A stretch of DNA of 64,000 nucleotides from Molanna angustata (GCA_963576475.1 OY754968.1:13744616-13808615), one strand, 5' to 3'; counted from the first letter of the stretch, positions 23,724-36,274 are shown. Made by a program: numbers and translations. Notes: a model not told the origin generated them from the sequence alone.

Positions 23724-23867
23724 GGGGGGCAAGTCAGGTTCGACCGGCAAAATCAAAACCCTAGTGATTACCCATATCATGGATATAATTATCGTATGGA
23801 GTTCTATGACATTTAAAGATATTATACAACTCCATATAATAATTATATCTATGATATGGGTAATCGT
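23724..23867. mobile_element. Palindromic MITE P1, truncated right end
   Basis: Starts 'GGGGGGCAAGTCAGGTTCGA' and follows the family to 'GGGTAATCGTAAA', where the match ends and a GC-richer block begins. The right 35 bp are lost. Confidence 0.8.
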
Positions 23868-24260
23868 AAAGCAGGGTATTGATTATACGCTCCAAGAGGT
23901 GGAACATTGGTGCGTGATCCAGCCGCGCGAAGTCGATACCGACTTCGAACGCGCGCCAAAGTATTCGTTGGAACACGCGAACGTGGAATGGGGCGTTCCA
24001 CCTTCGGTCGGTTTTTTGCTGTGTTCCAAAGGAAGCTCAGTCTTAGCTCGCGCGCCGGTTGGGACGGACATATTCACACTTAAGTGTTCGCTGCGTTTCA
24101 AGATGGATAACCAAAGTTGCCGTAAATTGATTCAATTTTATGGTACCAAAGAACTATTATGGAATAGCAAAAGTCGTTTCTATTATAATAAAGCACTCAG
24201 AACGGACTCATGAAGGGAAATAGGGAAATAATCTCTCATGAGTCGCACTCCACACTGCGC
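23868..24260 (+). pseudogene. MADF-domain start, truncated by a stop
   Basis: GC-rich island between a MITE and a LINE. An ATG at 24103 opens 36 residues (MDNQSCRKLIQFYGTKELLW onward) that read like the first helix and turn of a MADF (Myb/SANT-like) domain: LI-x-x-Y-x5-LW, then a spaced Y and 'RTDS'. The next codon is TGA where MADF domains carry a conserved Trp, and no domain remainder follows. The upstream 230 bp hold several short palindromes (for example 'GAAGTCGATACCGACTTC'). MADF genes are common both as host transcription factors and as second genes of PIF/Harbinger transposons. This could be the end of either. Function is lost or never complete here. Confidence 0.45.
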
Positions 24261-24299
24261 TCTATTATATTATATATTAAATTATAATTATCCATAATA

Positions 24300-25557
24300 A
24301 ATACATACATACATACATACATACCATCACGCCATATCCCTTACGGGGTAAGCAGAGAGAACCGAGCGCCATACTCCTCTATTTTTGCATACATTACTAG
24401 CTTCCTTTACATCCATACATCGTCTCATACATGCTCGTCGATTATTCAAGCTTCTAATATTTCCTTCATTCAAAATATCATTCACATGGTCATGCCATCC
24501 CTTTCTGGGGCGGCCCCTACTATTCACTCCATCTCTTACACCCATGTATATTTTTTTGGTCAGTCGTTCATCATTCATTCTTTCTATATGTCCAAACCAC
24601 CTCAAAGCATTCACTTTCATTTTACATATAATATCCTTCTTTATCTTGCATTCTCTCCTTATGTCCTCATTTTTTATTCTATCATATATCGTTCTATTAC
24701 ATACTCTTCTTAGTGATCTCATTTCCACAGCATTTATTCTACTTTCATGCGTCTTTTGCCACGTCCATGTTTCACTGGCATACATCAAAGTGGGCACTAC
24801 AATTGCATTATGTACGGCAATTTTGGCTTCCTTTGAGATGCTTGGATCGGACATTACTGGTCTGAGAGCTCCGTTTATTCTGTTACCTGCCATAACTCTT
24901 CTTTCAATGTCTTTATCAGGTCTTCCATTCCTTTCAAACATACTCCCCAAGTACAAATATTCCTCTACTTGTTCTAGCCATTCGTTCTCTACTTTTATTC
25001 TACACGGAGTCATACTTTCAGTTTTTTCGAATACCAATATCTTAGATTTACTCACATTCATTCTCAGTCCGTTCTGCAAGCATCCTTCATACACTTTATT
25101 CACTAAATACTGTAACTCATCCGCACACTCAGCAATCACTACTTTATCATCTGCATACATCAGATCACGTACATTTACAGTATTTAGTGTCAGACCTATA
25201 TTTTCATTCTTTAGTGCTCTTACGCAGTGATCAATATAGAGATTGAACAGCCATGGGGATAATACGCAGCCTTGCTTCACCCCCTTATGAATAGGGAACC
25301 ATGTTGTCAGCGTATCGTTGACACGGACACAGGCTCCACTATTTTCATACAGAGACGCAACAGCACGTACTAGTTTGCTCTTCACTCCATACATTGATAG
25401 GATATCCCACAACTTTTCTCTATCTACTTTATCATATGCCTTTTCTAGGTCTATGAAAGCACAGAAAAGTTTCTGATTTTTATGCAGAACTTTTTCTGTA
25501 GCCATGCGTAAAGAGAAAATTTGGTCGATGCATCCTCTGCCCCCTACAAAAGCACCC
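24300..25557 (-). mobile_element. RTE-like LINE, 5' truncated, ORF nearly intact
   Basis: The minus strand is open from about 25557 to the stop at 24327. Reverse-transcriptase motifs occur in order: 'GRGCIDQIF', 'AFIDLEKAYDKVDREKLW', 'KGVKQGCVLSPWLFNLYID', the catalytic 'LMYADD', 'GLRMNVSKSK' and 'YLYLGS'. The C-terminal region ends 'RWFGHIERMND' and 'SRGRPRKGWHDHVNDIL'. The 3' end is a tandem ATGT/TATG repeat (24302-24326) instead of poly(A), as in RTE and related clades. The endonuclease part is missing through 5' truncation. No stops interrupt the remaining 392 or more codons, so this insertion is young. It lies in the PNUTS intron in the same orientation as the gene. RTE clade is likely; other tandem-tail clades are possible. 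Confidence 0.85.
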
Positions 25558-25759
25558 TCTGCCCCCTATAATAAATGCAAATACAAAATGATTATTTTTT
25601 CCACTTGGTAATCGCATGCTCGGCTCTTACATGATTTTATTCAATGACAATAAGAATGAACGTAAAAAATATATAGCCCATAGCCTTATCTGGGATATAC
25701 ATATCTTAATGCTGAATATCATCTAAATTCTTTCAGCCGTTTTCGCCGATTGAGTATTA

Positions 25760-27450
25760 AACAAAGTATTGGTACAAAACAAATAATGACCTTGTATAGA
25801 GACGATGGCAGTGAGAGCAACAGCAGATTCGAAATAGTAAAAATAGCAAGACTTCTTTGAAAAACTATATACCGCTACGAAAGTTGGAAAAAATGAAAAT
25901 GATACCAAAACAAGAATAACAAATGTAGGATCTGAAGACATTCCAGAAATAACAATTGAGGAAGTACAACATGATGTCACATATGAAGAATAAAAAAGCT
26001 CCGGGCCCTGATGGCATTATCATTAAAACCATCAAACAAGGAGGAAATATTCTTCAACAAGCAGTGGTGACTCTTCTGAATAAGTGCTTGGATGATGAGA
26101 ATATACCCCAAGAATGGAATAACGCAGCCATAAAGCTTTTACACAAAAAAGGAGACCACAGGAAGCTGGAGAACTATAGACCAATCAGTTTATTGTCCCA
26201 CCTATACAAGTTATTCACTAAAATAATAAATAACAGGCTCACCAACAAGCTGGATGCATACCAACCAGTGGAACAAGCTGGATTTAGAAAGTGCTTCAGT
26301 ACAAACGTCCACCTACAAACACTGAAGAATGTCATCCAAAAATGTTGTGAATATAATAAGCCTCTATCGTTAGCGTTTATAGATTTTGAGAAAGCCTTCG
26401 ACTCTAGAGATATGGGCAGTGATGAAAGGCCTGAAAAATTGTAGAGTGGACTATAGATACTCAAATCTCCTGGAAAATATTTATAATAGTGCCACTTCTG
26501 TGATACAACTCCAAGAATCATCTGAGAAGTTCCACATTGAAAGAGGAGTAAGACAAGGCGACACAATATCTCCAAAACTATTTACACTCGCTCTAGAAGA
26601 TGTCTTTAAAACCCTCGATTGGAGTGAAAAAGGTGTCAACATCAATGGCAAATTACTGAGTAATTTGAGGTTCGCAGACGACATAGTCTTATTTGCCAAT
26701 GATGACAAAGAATTAGAAGATATGATGAACGACATATGCAAAGCATCTTTGAAAATTGGTCTTAAAATGAATACGTCAAAGACCAAAGTAATGAGCAATG
26801 CAGAACCGTCGAAGAACATCATGGTAGATGGAAAGGTCATCGAAAAGGTTGATAGTTACGTTTATCTCGGACACACTATGAAACTCAGTAAAGAAAATCA
26901 AGAGGCAGAAATTGAAAGAAGAAGGGGTCTAGTGTGGGCCGCATTTGGTAAACTCTCCTATATCCTCAAGTCTTCGAAATACGCCAATCGTCTTAAGAAG
27001 AAAGACTCCGACGCTTGCGTTCTCCCGGTACTGACATATGGCTGTGAAACTCTTGTGTTTACAAGTAGAATGCTGCATAGTTTCGCAGTAACACAGACAG
27101 CCATGGAAAGGAGAATGCTGGTTATTTCGTTGAGAGACAGAAAAACTAACTTGTGAATAAGAGAGAAAACCAAAGTAACCGACGTTGTCCAAAAGGTTGC
27201 AAACCAGAAGTGGAGCTGGGCAGGGCATATCGCCCAAACCACGGACTCCAGATGGACTAAAAAAGTGCTGGAATGGCGACCTAGAACGGGCAAGAGAAAT
27301 GTTGGAAGGCCTCTAACCAGGTGGTCTGACGATATCTGAAGAGTAGCTGGAGGCGGATGGATGCGGTCTGCCCAGGATAGGGAGCTGTGGAGGTCTCAGG
27401 GAGAGGCCTATGTCCATTACTGGACGAAAGAGGGCTGACGAAGAAGAAGA
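25760..27450 (+). mobile_element. RTE-like LINE, second family, frameshifted
   Basis: The plus strand encodes 'KNKKAPGPDGI', 'WNNAAIKLLHKKGD', 'NYRPISLLSHLYKLF', 'AFIDFEKAFDS', then in a second frame 'RGVRQGDTISPKLFTLALED', catalytic 'RFADDIVLF' and 'YVYLGH', ending 'WAGHIAQ...RTGKRNVGRP' and 'WTKEG' near 27440. There is a frameshift near 26400 and stops at about 25989 and 27154. The 3' end is a GAAGAA-type repeat. It differs from the family at 24300-25557 in every motif, so a separate lineage. Upstream of 25950 the frame is degraded. Confidence 0.85.
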
Positions 27451-28966
27451 GAAGAACTTAACCTGATGCATTAATGCAACGTTACATCGTATTTTTCCAG
27501 ATATTTTGATCTTCTTTAATTTATAAAAAAATATAATGCTCTATACCTTATAGTTTTTTAGAAATTTAAGATAAATGTCAAAAATTGGGGTATGCTTATT
27601 ATTTTCCTACAAGAATATATACAGAACACAATTAAAAAGTTAAGGTATATTTTTCTTTATTAATATCAAAACTAGGTTATTTTTTTCAAAATGATTCGTT
27701 TTGTAGTAACGATGGAAATTGAAAAAATAGGTACATTGGCAACAATTACCCTCTTAAATATATTTTTTTAGCTTTTTTTTTTCGCATCCAAAGGTAACGT
27801 TATTTACAAGCCATGGACTATTGTCGATTTAAGCGTCTGAAGGGGAAAAAAATTCGGGCGACTTTTAGTCGATTTACGCGTTCTAAGGGTTAAGGAAAAT
27901 CTATTTGTTATTTTTAACAAACCTTAAAGAAAAAATATTTTTATTACTTCTAAAATCAACACACATGGCAATGATTCTGAATAAAGAAGTATTTTTAAAA
28001 ACCAAGTTGTATTCAATGGCGGACGCTCCTTAGGTGCGCTGAACCGGTGAAATAAAATAAAAGCATAAACCAAATTGTGTATCAACAAACATGTTTAAAA
28101 AAATACCAAATACTTTTCAAGTACAAGAATGAAGACAAAAATTTCTAGTACCTATTGCTTTACCTTAATAAACGCCTGAATTTATGCATCGGTGTGAGAC
28201 CCGCGGTGCGTTATTCTAAGCGCACCACAAATTCTATAACAAATGTATGGAAATTTAGATAACGTACTGGCTCGTGAAATGATAAATATCTCATACGAAT
28301 GTTTGACGACTTTGGCGCGCCGCACCGATAAGCTATATAGTTTTTTCGGATTCTATGTTAGGCGGCGCGCATTTCGCTGTTGTTTAAATAAGTTTGTTTA
28401 ATTATAAATTATAACCCATTTTATATTGTATATTTTTTCTACATGACTGAGTATTATTGAATTCTGTGTGGATATTTGTAAAATTTGTGTAAATTTAAAT
28501 TTTTGTGTTTTTTTTTTTTTGATTTTTTATATTTTTGATTATTGAAAATAAACTTTGCACAATTTAGAATCTTGACGATTTTAGAAAGGTTGATGGCAAT
28601 ATTTCAATTTGACAACTGTTTTTAAATAATGATCTAACCGAGTCTTCTTCAGAATCCGTTAAACTAATATGTATAATTTCCACAACTTCCGTTTAGATTG
28701 AACGTTATTTGTCCACATTAAATAGAATAAAAATATGTTTAAGAAACACCATGACACAGGACCGTTTCAACGCATTTTCAGTGCTGATTACCGAAAGAAA
28801 GTTGATTCAGACAATACTGGATTTAAATATGTGAGTAATAAAGTGTTCGTAAGTATAAAAGATCAAAGCTTTCCTACAAAAAATAAATAAGTGTTTTTTT
28901 TTTGATCCACCGAACTGTTATACTTATTAGTTAGCAGCCGCCACTGGTTGTTTTATTTACAAAATA
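27451..28966. other. Unassigned DNA with a candidate start exon
   Basis: Mostly AT-rich. A GC-richer patch with GCGC runs (28170-28380) precedes a possible first exon: ATG 28735 to 28830 encodes 32 residues (MFKKHHDTGPFQRIFSADYR onward), followed by a consensus-like donor GTGAGT. I recognise no family. Plus strand, inside the PNUTS intron. Confidence 0.25.
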
Positions 28967-29150
28967 GATGGGTCAATGGCAGAGCGGCTAGCGCGCTGGG
29001 TTAGTAATCCAGTGGTTGCGAGTTCGAATCCTGCCTCGACCAATTTCGTTCACCTACCTATAGCACAAGCATTTATTTGCTTATTTTAGGGAACGTAGGA
29101 AGATGTATATGTACTTGTTTAACAAGGACATATTCATTTTTTTTTTATAA
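28967..29150 (+). mobile_element. SINE family 1
   Basis: Full-length copy with complete head and body ('CTTGTTTAACAAGGACATAT') and a T/A-rich tail. It abuts a HINE copy. Confidence 0.9.
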
Positions 29151-29216
29151 AAAGAAAAAAAAATCATTGGTTTGTTTCTGGCAAGAAAGCAGTGCATGAT
29201 ACCACTCAAACTAATA

Positions 29217-31145
29217 ATAACTAGTTGCATGTAACACATGAGATCCAACTGTCGATATCGATAGTATGTATAGTTGAACATGGATATTGTGTATTCCATA
29301 CAAATTGTATGAAGCGATGTCGTCACTAATATTAGAAACTTTGTTTAAAAATTTGTACAAACTTTGTTAAAAAAAAGTTTGAGATATATTACTATAATGT
29401 ATAGGGGGAGTTCCTCTATAACCGGACGGCTCCTAGAACCGGACAGTTGGTCTAGCAACCAAACGAAATCATATAAGAGTTCATTAATGGTACTGCTAGG
29501 TAGCAGACAATGCTAGCAGTGCTGGTGGTGTCAATCAAACTCCAGTCGCGGACGATGCATGAGCTAGAGCAGTTGTACGAAGGAGTGGGGTGAATTTTTT
29601 TGTCAAAATAAATTTTCACCACTCTTAAAAACCATAAATGTGAGGCTGCGAGCTTACACTTTGTGAATATATATTAAATGGTAACTGATCTTACATTCTG
29701 TGGGCTAAAATTTAAAGAAGATATGGAAGTCTAAATAATTTTTGGTTTTTGCTTGGGATTTAGAGTCCCCTAAAGCCGGATACTTAAAATGTCAGCTATC
29801 GAAAAGCACTCTTTAATCACGTGAAAAAAATAAAACAAATGAGGTGAAGTAAACCTTTCTACGAAGATGAGAAAATTTAAACTGACATTCAACATTGACA
29901 AGCATTACGAAAGAGCGTTGACAAAGCATATCGTTGATATGACCAACCGGTGTATGCCTCTTACAAGGAAGGAATTTCACAAGCTTGCCTTCGACCTGAC
30001 TTAAAAGCTTAAACTATTTCATCGCTTCAAAAAAAAAAAAACAGGCTGCTGGAAAACATTTCTACTGCGAATTTTTGAAGACACCCTGAGCTTTGCCTGC
30101 GAAGGCTGGAGTCAACCGGTTAAATGAGAGCTGTAGGATTAAACAGGCCGCAGGTTGAATGGTTCTACAAGAAGTTGAAAGAATGACTCAACAAACATAG
30201 CTTCAGTCCATCTGATATTTATAACTCAATGAATTGTGTATTGTTAGTTTAATTTTGTTCGATTTCGGTAAAACAGTTATTAGAAACAAAAATAAAAAAT
30301 ACTTTATGTTACGTCCGGCGTTAGGGGACAGTTTATATTTTTAGTTTTTTAGTGTCTTATTTACGACCAAAGCTTTTTCTCTAATTAAAGTTTTTTTAAA
30401 TTTTAACGATTTCAAATGTTCGTTTATATAAATTACTTTACTTTCAAACAAAATTTAGTGTCCTTATAGTATGTTTCGATTTTTACTTAAATAAAAGCCT
30501 TAAGTGTCCGGTACTGGGGGACCTCCCCCTACATTTTTTTATAGAAAATTAAATTCTCTAGTTTACATGTTTCAGCATTTTTCGATATTTTAAAAAGAAA
30601 TGGAAATAAAGGCAGTAAAAGACCAAAATTTGTCATACCAATTTTTTGCTTCTTAATAAAAACAGTTTGAGAAACTCTGGAACTGTTTTTCAAAATCCAT
30701 TTCGAGATAATATATTTGACTATATTTGTACAAAATTTCAGCGTTCTGGCTTTTATAGTTTTTGAGATATGTGGACAAATGCTATAAAACCTATAACCCC
30801 TGACTGGAACAAAAATTCTAAATACCGAGTATAAAAGTTTTGTGTACCTAAAATTGCCAATATATTCTGAAATTTTAGGCTTTGTGAATCCAGCAGATCA
30901 AAAGTTATAAGGGGGGGGTGGGGACAGACACACAAAACTCACATTGTTTTACTCCGAATTCTGAGTAAATCCATGTATGGGAACATATATTCTGCGAAGC
31001 CTTTAAGTTGGTGTTTTTAGCATGCCATAAGACCACTACGCCATACAAAATGTTCCTAGTATTCCTTATACGCGGGTCTTGGCTTAATACTTTGTCGATA
31101 TGTTAAGAGAATAAATTCTCTTGAACAAATCGACAGTTGGATAAT
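29217..31145 (-). mobile_element. Full-length HINE/Helentron-like element with nested insertion
   Basis: Reference copy. On the minus strand it begins 'TCCAACTGTCGATTTG' (about 31138) and ends with a subterminal inverted repeat, hairpin 'CATGTGTTACATG', then 'CAACTAG' followed by T. A subterminal repeat at both ends, a 3' hairpin before CTAG, and no target duplication are hallmarks of Helentron-derived non-autonomous elements. Excluding the nested 1.13-kb insertion it is about 800 bp. No Rep/helicase is encoded. Confidence 0.75.
29404..30529 (+). mobile_element. Pogo/Tigger-like remnant nested in HINE
   Basis: Inverted ends: left 'GGGGGAGTTCCTCTATAACC', right '...GGTACTGGGGGACCTCCCCC', flanked by TA on both sides. 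Broken frames between 29880 and 30235 spell pogo-type transposase N-terminal pieces: 'ALTKHIVDM', 'MPLTRKEFHKLAFDLT' and 'RPQVEWFYKKLKE', then 'SFSPSDIYN', i.e. the helix-turn-helix DNA-binding region. The DDE catalytic part is gone, so an internally deleted non-autonomous copy. Confidence 0.7.
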
Positions 31146-31189
31146 ATTGGTTTATTTATAGAATGACGGAGAAGCAAGGAGAATAATTT

Positions 31190-31420
31190 ACAAAGATGAG
31201 ATATATAACATTCTATAAGGCTCCTAGCTACTCAAGAGGATAGTTGAGCAACATCTGGGAGAAGAAAGGTCAGTAAACCAAGGTTGCGATGGGAGAATGA
31301 GTTGAAGAAAGACACAGCCCAATTACTGCAAGTGACAGATTAAGGTAAGGACTGATGGGGGCCAAGGCTGGGCTGTAGAGCCATCAGAAGAAGAATGAAA
31401 CATACTTTCAATGTGAAAAT
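31190..31420 (+). mobile_element. LINE 3' fragment
   Basis: Decayed C-terminus of the type 'KRPRLRWENELKKD' in broken frames, ending 'GGCTGTAGAGCCATCAGAAG'. Resembles the ends of RTE-like relics nearby. Confidence 0.45.
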
Positions 31421-31589
31421 TATAAATTCAACAACTCATATTTCATAGGCACATTCTACACTACTATTGCAGTGCTTACAAAAACTGACCACTTTCTTTT
31501 GGTTATAATAAACATATTGTTTATTATAACAAAAAGAAACTGTTTTTGGCCCAGTAAATGATAATGGACTTTGGAGGATGTGATATAAT

Positions 31590-31890
31590 CACGAACTACA
31601 GAATTATATGACGAACCCAACATTGTACAAGTCATAAAAGTACGTAGACTGCAGTGGTTGGGACATGTCAGCTGGATGAATGATGATCGTGTCCCCAAAA
31701 AGGTTCTTAATACCAATCCAGAGGGCAGAAGAAGTAGAGGCAGGCCCAAGCTAAGATGGCTGGACGATACAGAAGACGACATAAGAGCGATCGGAATAGC
31801 AAACTGGAGGAGAGCGGTGGAGGACAGGGACGGCTGGAGTTCTGGAGGAGGCCAGGGCCAACACAGGGCTGTAGCGCCAATCATTTCTTC
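31590..31890 (+). mobile_element. RTE-like LINE 3' end
   Basis: Encodes 'RLQWLGHVSWMNDDRVPKKV', 'RRSRGRPKLRWLDD' and 'IANWRRAVEDRDGW', the conserved C-terminal tail of RTE-like polyproteins. It ends 'GGGCTGTAGCGCCAATCATT'. 5' truncated. Confidence 0.75.
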
Positions 31891-32699
31891 TGTGGTCAAC
31901 TTAGTCCCACGAGATTTTCCGTTCTCGTTCAAGCCTTGCGAGTGACTGATTCACTGATTATTGTTTATTAAAAATTTTATAATAATATTTTCCAAAAATA
32001 AAATAATACTTTTTGTTATAGAAATTATTGAGAAGACTATTTTACACAACAATAATATTCAATATTTGAATTATGTAGTTTTTATACCATTAAAATGCTT
32101 AGAAATGTAAAGAAATTTTATTTAAAAAATGGTATTTTCAAAGCTCTTTTACAGCTTAAATAAAAACAAAATCGAAATTTCACTTTTACCAAACACTAGA
32201 CCAATATGTTATCTAAAATATTTAAAAAAAATTATCCAGTTGCATTTATCTATTTCTAAGTAAAGTTGATTATCATAACACTCAAAATCTGAAATATTTG
32301 TTTGAAGTATTTTTTAAATGCTTACAGTTATAATTACAAAAAAAAATAACGAAAAACTAACTTTACCGAACACAAGAAAAAATGTTGATAAACAAAATAG
32401 TATTTATGTGAGATATAACAAATATTCCGTTCAGCCATAATTCTTACCCAAATAATGCTAAATAGTTCATATTTTCATGAAGTCCACAGATACGATACTT
32501 AAGAAGCAGCACTCAGTACACACACCACTGACAATGCAACTGACAAATTGACAAATTAAAATATTCACAACAAAATCTAATCAATAAGACGGATAATTAA
32601 CAGATAATAATTTTAATACCGATACTGATAAACATAAAACGTCACTTTGTCTAGTATCAAAATCCGTTGAAACACATAAAAATAATTGTAAAAATAAAA
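31891..32699. other. Unassigned AT-rich DNA
   Basis: No coding potential or repeat boundaries seen. Confidence 0.4.
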
Positions 32700-33195
32700 A
32701 ATATTTTTTTTTGAACTTTAATAAGTCATGTTTGTCACATTATATCTCATTATATTATTATCACGGGCTTTGAATTGAGTTAACCCTTTAAGGTCCGATT
32801 GCAGTTTATTATAAATTCGAGGTGCAGTAAATACAAAAAATCTTTGCCCAAATTTAGTATTCATTTTTGGCACCAAGTAGTTACCCGATATTTTACCTCT
32901 TGTGTTATTCAAGATGGAGTATTTTTGAGGAGGTTTGTTTTTTAGAAATAGAATTAATATTGATCTGGTATAAAGCTGCCTCACATCCAATACTTTGAAT
33001 TGCTTAAAAAGTTCTTCAGAACAATACCTAAAAGGCTTTTTGTTGATAACTCTTACCACAAATTATAAGGACTGTTGCTTTAATTATTTTGCGATAGCAG
33101 CCGATGACAGGTCGTAAGCCCTGTAGGTGCCTTGAGTTCCTGGTTCTTCTATAATATCCCAACTTCGTCTCTATTGAGATGTTAAAAAGTTTGTC
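32700..33195 (-). mobile_element. CR1/Jockey-like LINE C-terminus
   Basis: The minus strand encodes 'LYTRSILILFLKNKPP', 'NNTRGKISGNYLVPKMNT' and 'GQRFFVFTAPRIYNKLQ', the terminal region found after the RT domain in CR1-like elements. It begins near the 'TLVICGKSYQQKAF'-like upstream region and ends in an A/T tail. Confidence 0.6.
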
Positions 33196-33409
33196 AATAA
33201 AACTATCATTTGACTATGAAAAAAATCCAATGTTTGCGTATATGAAATTAAAAAAAATATTGGACTTATTATATTTATGGACTATTCCACCACCTCTGGA
33301 TAAAGTTCTATATAATCCATAAGATCTATAGGATAAATGAAGCGAGAAATTCACTATCTGACAGATAATGGGTGGCAACGTTATAATTACATGCATTTTT
33401 GAGTTCTCG

Positions 33410-33490
33410 TCTATAATAATAATAAAATTGGCTTATTTATATAGCGCCGTTTATGTGAAACCACCTCAAGGGCGCTATGGTTAAGTAATA
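33410..33490 (-). mobile_element. CR1/L2-like LINE 3' tail
   Basis: Reverse complement of the 3' end at 36780-36850 ('AGCGCCCTTGAGGTG', 'AAACGGCGCTATA') with a TTATTATTA tail. Confidence 0.7.
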
Positions 33491-34261
33491 TATTTTTGTG
33501 AACACGTGGGTATATCAGTGAACACGCAATTGAGTAAAACGAAATAAATTGACAAGGAGAACTATGTACAATTTCAGAGGACGACATTGATGCATTGGTG
33601 GATTTCATTTGTCCTCTTAAACATATTACTTAAAATAAGACACGATATATTAGAAAATCCTTGAATACCAAAAAAGGACTTTTAAAAATACATATATTTT
33701 TTATAAAAATATTTATTGTCGTCTCATATTATGAAAAGATGTATCATCATCAATTTAGTCATAAATTTGTTGTCCATTTCAAAACTAACTTCAACAAAGG
33801 AATGAAAACAAATTTATATCACGCACTTCCAATGAAACATTAACAATTTAACTGATCTATCACTTATCGCAAACCTATTCCCTTGGATAAAATATCTAGA
33901 ATTTTATCTTAGGGATAGAGCTGTCAGAGTAGTGATAAGCATTTTTTGGATTATCCGTTAGATAAAAAAAGGCTGTGAATCACAATTTTTGTAATTTTTG
34001 AGTAGTGTACTTATTTTCCTACAAATGCAGTAAAATCACCAAATGTCTAATGCAGTAAAAAAAAGAATTATATAATCTTTGTCATCGTGGTTGAATTCAA
34101 GTTGAAAGTCTTATTCGAAGTTCACTGAAACATTATCAAACTCTTGATTTTTCAAAAGAATATTTATTACTCTTAACATATCGACATAGTTTTAAGCAAG
34201 ATTTTCATGTTATTTTCAACATTGAAGTAAAAAAAAACAACTTTGAGAATCCGCATTAGAA
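33491..34261. other. Unassigned DNA
   Basis: Nothing recognised. Confidence 0.4.
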
Positions 34262-34596
34262 CATTTAATGTGTGTCCCTAATAATTTTTGATCTGCTTGA
34301 TGCACAGAGACCAAAATTTCAGAAAATATAGGCCTTTTAACCAGGATTTCAATCACTTTAATTTTTATTCTATATTTCCATGTATCTCAAAAACCATAAA
34401 AGCTAGAACGCTGAAAAGTTGCATAGATATAGACAAATACAAATTCTAAAACTTTTTTTATGTAAAAGTTCCCAGGTTTCTCAAACTTTTTTTATGACAA
34501 ATTTATGTTTTAACTTACTATATTTCCAATATCAAATTATTCTCACATACTATCGTCATCGACAGTTGGATCTCATGTTTTACATGCAACTAGTTT
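34262..34596 (+). mobile_element. HINE 3' part
   Basis: Ends 'CGACAGTTGGATCTCATG', hairpin, 'CAACTAG', then TT. The inner blocks 'AACCATAAAAGCTAGAACGCT' and 'GTTTCTCAAAC' match the family. The 5' end is lost. Confidence 0.7.
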
Positions 34597-34923
34597 AAAA
34601 AAATATATGATTTGTGGTTCAGTTATACACACACAATTCAGTTTAGCATAGTTAGTTGTTATGACCACAAAATAGTGTAAGTGACACAGAATTAAGTGAC
34701 GGGAGGGACTCAAGAGACATTGAAATGCACGTCTCGGGTACCAGCTACGTTTATATAATCAAATATTTATTTATTTTGATTCTATAGAAAGAATTACTTT
34801 ATTTCAGGGGCTATATGAAAAATGGATAAGTAAGTAAAATAATCCAAATACAAAACATAAAGATCTATACTTTTTGAAATACTAAAATTTTGTCATATAC
34901 CATTTTGAACTCTAACAAAAAAT

Positions 34924-35245
34924 ATGTTATTGGTGTTTGAAAGGAAGATATTAAAGAAAATCTTTGAGCCAACCAACGATGGCGGAGCCTGGAGAATACG
35001 TTATAATCATGAACTTGAGGAAATATATAATGAAACTAATGTAGTCCAATTTATAAAAATTCAACGCCTACGTTGGCTTGGATATGTTTGCCGGATGGTA
35101 CTCTTTAAGGTCTGTCTGGAAGAGACAGGAAGTAGAAACAGACCTAGGTTGATGTGGTTGGACAACGAGCTGTGCGATATCAGAAAAATGGACCTGATAA
35201 ATTGGAGAAGACTGGTGGTCGATTTTAAAAAGATGAAAAAGGTAT
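34924..35245 (+). mobile_element. RTE-like LINE 3' end
   Basis: Encodes 'FERKILKKIFEP', 'RWRIRYNHELEEIY'-like residues, 'IQRLRWLGYVCRM', 'RNRPRLMWLDNELCDI' and 'LINWRRLVVD'. Same family as 31590-31890 but longer on the 5' side. Confidence 0.7.
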
Positions 35246-35382
35246 GCATGTATACATCATTATACAATGAATTGTGCGGTTATTTTATTAAAATTTAAAT
35301 TATATTCTTTCTTCTAACAGTTAAGATACGTCAAATGGAAGACTCGTAAATCCATATATATATATAGGCAAATTTATGTATT

Positions 35383-35600
35383 TAATATTACTTCTCAGGC
35401 AACCAATAGGTACTATGTCAAATGATAATTTAACATGCACCCAATAACAAGTTGCCACATTCTGGAGACTGATGATATTAATCGCCTCACAGATCCTGAC
35501 TGAAAACACAGTTAAAAAACTGTGTCTCCGCCGGGAATCGAACCTGGGACCTTTGGATCAGCAGTCAGATACCAAACTTACTGAGCAATGAAGCCCGACA
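35383..35600 (-). mobile_element. SINE family 2
   Basis: Minus-strand copy with B box 'AGGTTCGATTCCCGG' and head remnant 'GCTCAGTAAGTTTGG'. Confidence 0.8.
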
Positions 35601-35847
35601 ATTGTATAAAGAAAACACAACCAAAACTACTAGAAAGCTGTGTTCAGTGAAAAGGTGTTTGGTTTGATAAGCATACAACCAGTACCTACACTGTGTCAAA
35701 TAATAATTGTTTTGTTTTTATATAATGTTGATGGAATGCATTTTTTGGCTCAACACTCTAAAATAATATTGTACCATTAATCTGTAAATGAGCTGTGGCT
35801 TCCCAAAATATGTGTTGGATATTGGTCTAATAATATTCAACACGTGT

Positions 35848-35930
35848 TTGAGGCTTCAGAAAGGCAAGAGTGGAAGAGACTGCTGGACTCAGCCAAGCCC
35901 AACCCAGGGTTGTCGAGCTTATGATGGACA
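35848..35930 (+). mobile_element. LINE 3' terminus
   Basis: Encodes 'ASERQEWKRLLDSAKPNPGL' followed by TGATGG, a typical RTE-like end. Confidence 0.45.
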
Positions 35931-36274
35931 GAAGAATTGTTTAATGGAGTGCAATTGGCACAAATTGAAGTCATTGAGTTGAGTTTGTGTGAGTGTAGAA
36001 CTAAAAAGGAATCACTAGAGCATTTCTTCTTCTTCTTTGTTTAGTAGACCTAGTTAGTCTGTTCTTCAGAAACTATGCCTCCATTATTTTTCTTTAATTG
36101 AATGGTCAATAATAATACACATCCATGTTGATAGGGTAAAAATGCCTATATCAGCGCTTTTGAAATCTAACTTCAGAGATATATACATTTTGATTGGGAG
36201 ATACATAAAAAAACAATTGAATTAAGATTTGAAATAAATAAAATCCGTAAATGTATACATAAATGTTAATCCGT

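Noticed and set aside
24385..25230. Plus-strand 281-residue open frame
   Set aside because: Shadow of the minus-strand LINE reverse transcriptase.
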